Assembly: GCA_019247245.1 (NCBI GenBank)
Contig: JAFAPF010000421.1
Span: 1 to 5,961, forward strand
DNA: 5,961 bases
Source: Rubrobacter sp.
GTDB taxonomy: Bacteria > Actinomycetota > Rubrobacteria > Rubrobacterales > Rubrobacteraceae
Direction of reading: 5' to 3'
Made by a program: the position numbers and the translations under genes
The notes under the pieces: model-generated
What the model was told of the DNA's origin: nothing
Databases searched by the model: none
The model's input: only the letters and a program-made list of their open reading frames with translations
In this document: positions 5,755 to 5,961 of the stretch, one piece after another
Position numbering within the stretch: position 1 is the first letter of the stretch
How the letters are laid out: every line of letters begins with the position of its first letter

Positions 5755-5961
5755 TCATCCGAGCCTACCTGCGTACTCCTCATCGGTTACCGTTGCCATC
5801 CAGTCAACGCCACCACTAGAGTTCGTGGCCGGCTTTACGGCCACGAGGACCATGAAGGTTTCGGGTCCTGCCCCATGCCAGTGCTTCTCACCTGGGGTGA
5901 TGTAGCCGACGTCCCCGCTATGATCTCGATAACCGGCTCACCCTCTTTCTGTACACGTCCA
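5755..5961 (-). pseudogene. Cupin-domain protein, C-terminal part with a frameshift (5' end outside window)
   Basis: Entering from the right edge the frame reads GRVQKEGEPVIEIIAG; it then continues in a neighbouring frame as DVGYITPGEKHWHGAGPETF and on to GGVDWMATVTDEEYAGRLG and TGA at 5757-5755. The two parts join at the G4 run at 5916-5913, where one extra G would restore a single frame (IAGDVGYITPGEKHWHGA). This is the C-terminal half of a small cupin barrel; the PGEKHWHGA segment carries metal-ligand histidines of cupin motif 1/2, and the tail DWM-VTDEEY matches the group of cupins found with carboxymuconolactone decarboxylase-like and mandelonitrile-lyase-like proteins. The substrate is unknown. 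The slip could be a real mutation or a sequencing error. It lies on the same strand as, and about 470 bases upstream of, the MarR gene. Confidence 0.8.

Noticed and set aside
1..5961. CRISPR arrays, tRNA or rRNA genes, insertion sequences
   Set aside because: No regularly spaced repeats, no tRNA or rRNA signatures, and no transposase fragment or terminal inverted repeats were seen.

Overview
The window comes from a bacterium of middling base composition. The best clue to its identity is an F420-type PPOX/split beta-barrel enzyme, a family concentrated in Actinomycetota and Chloroflexota. I cannot decide between the two from sequence alone. Intact coding sequence is sparse: three short complete genes and one gene cut by the left edge. 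The rest is intergenic DNA or genes with broken reading frames, so this looks like an accessory or decaying chromosomal segment.

Left part (1-870): a membrane-anchored protein runs off the left edge on the minus strand, divergent from a 137-residue F420-type PPOX enzyme on the plus strand. The leader between them holds a hairpin followed by five T, which could act as an attenuator. Middle part (870-3330): a long stretch with no convincing gene; then a 53-residue lmo0937-type membrane peptide with a near-perfect Shine-Dalgarno and a strong downstream terminator; another gene-poor stretch with a degenerate repeat; and a 66-residue acidic protein of unknown function.

Right part (3277-5961), all minus strand: a 3' fragment of a cupin, then a MarR-family regulator, then an FAD-dependent aromatic-type monooxygenase that ends at a clear intrinsic terminator. 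MarR plus FAD monooxygenase is a classic arrangement in which the repressor controls a detoxifying or catabolic oxygenase. All three are broken here. The regulator has one in-frame stop, the monooxygenase has three in-frame stops plus an apparent one-base slip in an A run, and the cupin has an apparent one-base slip in a G run. All four in-frame stops are TAG, none TAA or TGA. Ordinary pseudogene decay is the simplest reading, but amber recoding and sequencing error deserve checking.

Regulatory signals remain legible around the decayed genes: a MarR-like inverted repeat overlapping a promoter upstream of the regulator, good ribosome binding sites before both the regulator and the monooxygenase, and an orphan promoter (TTGAAG, 17 bases, TATACT) pointing right, towards the cupin on its antisense strand, with no gene behind it.
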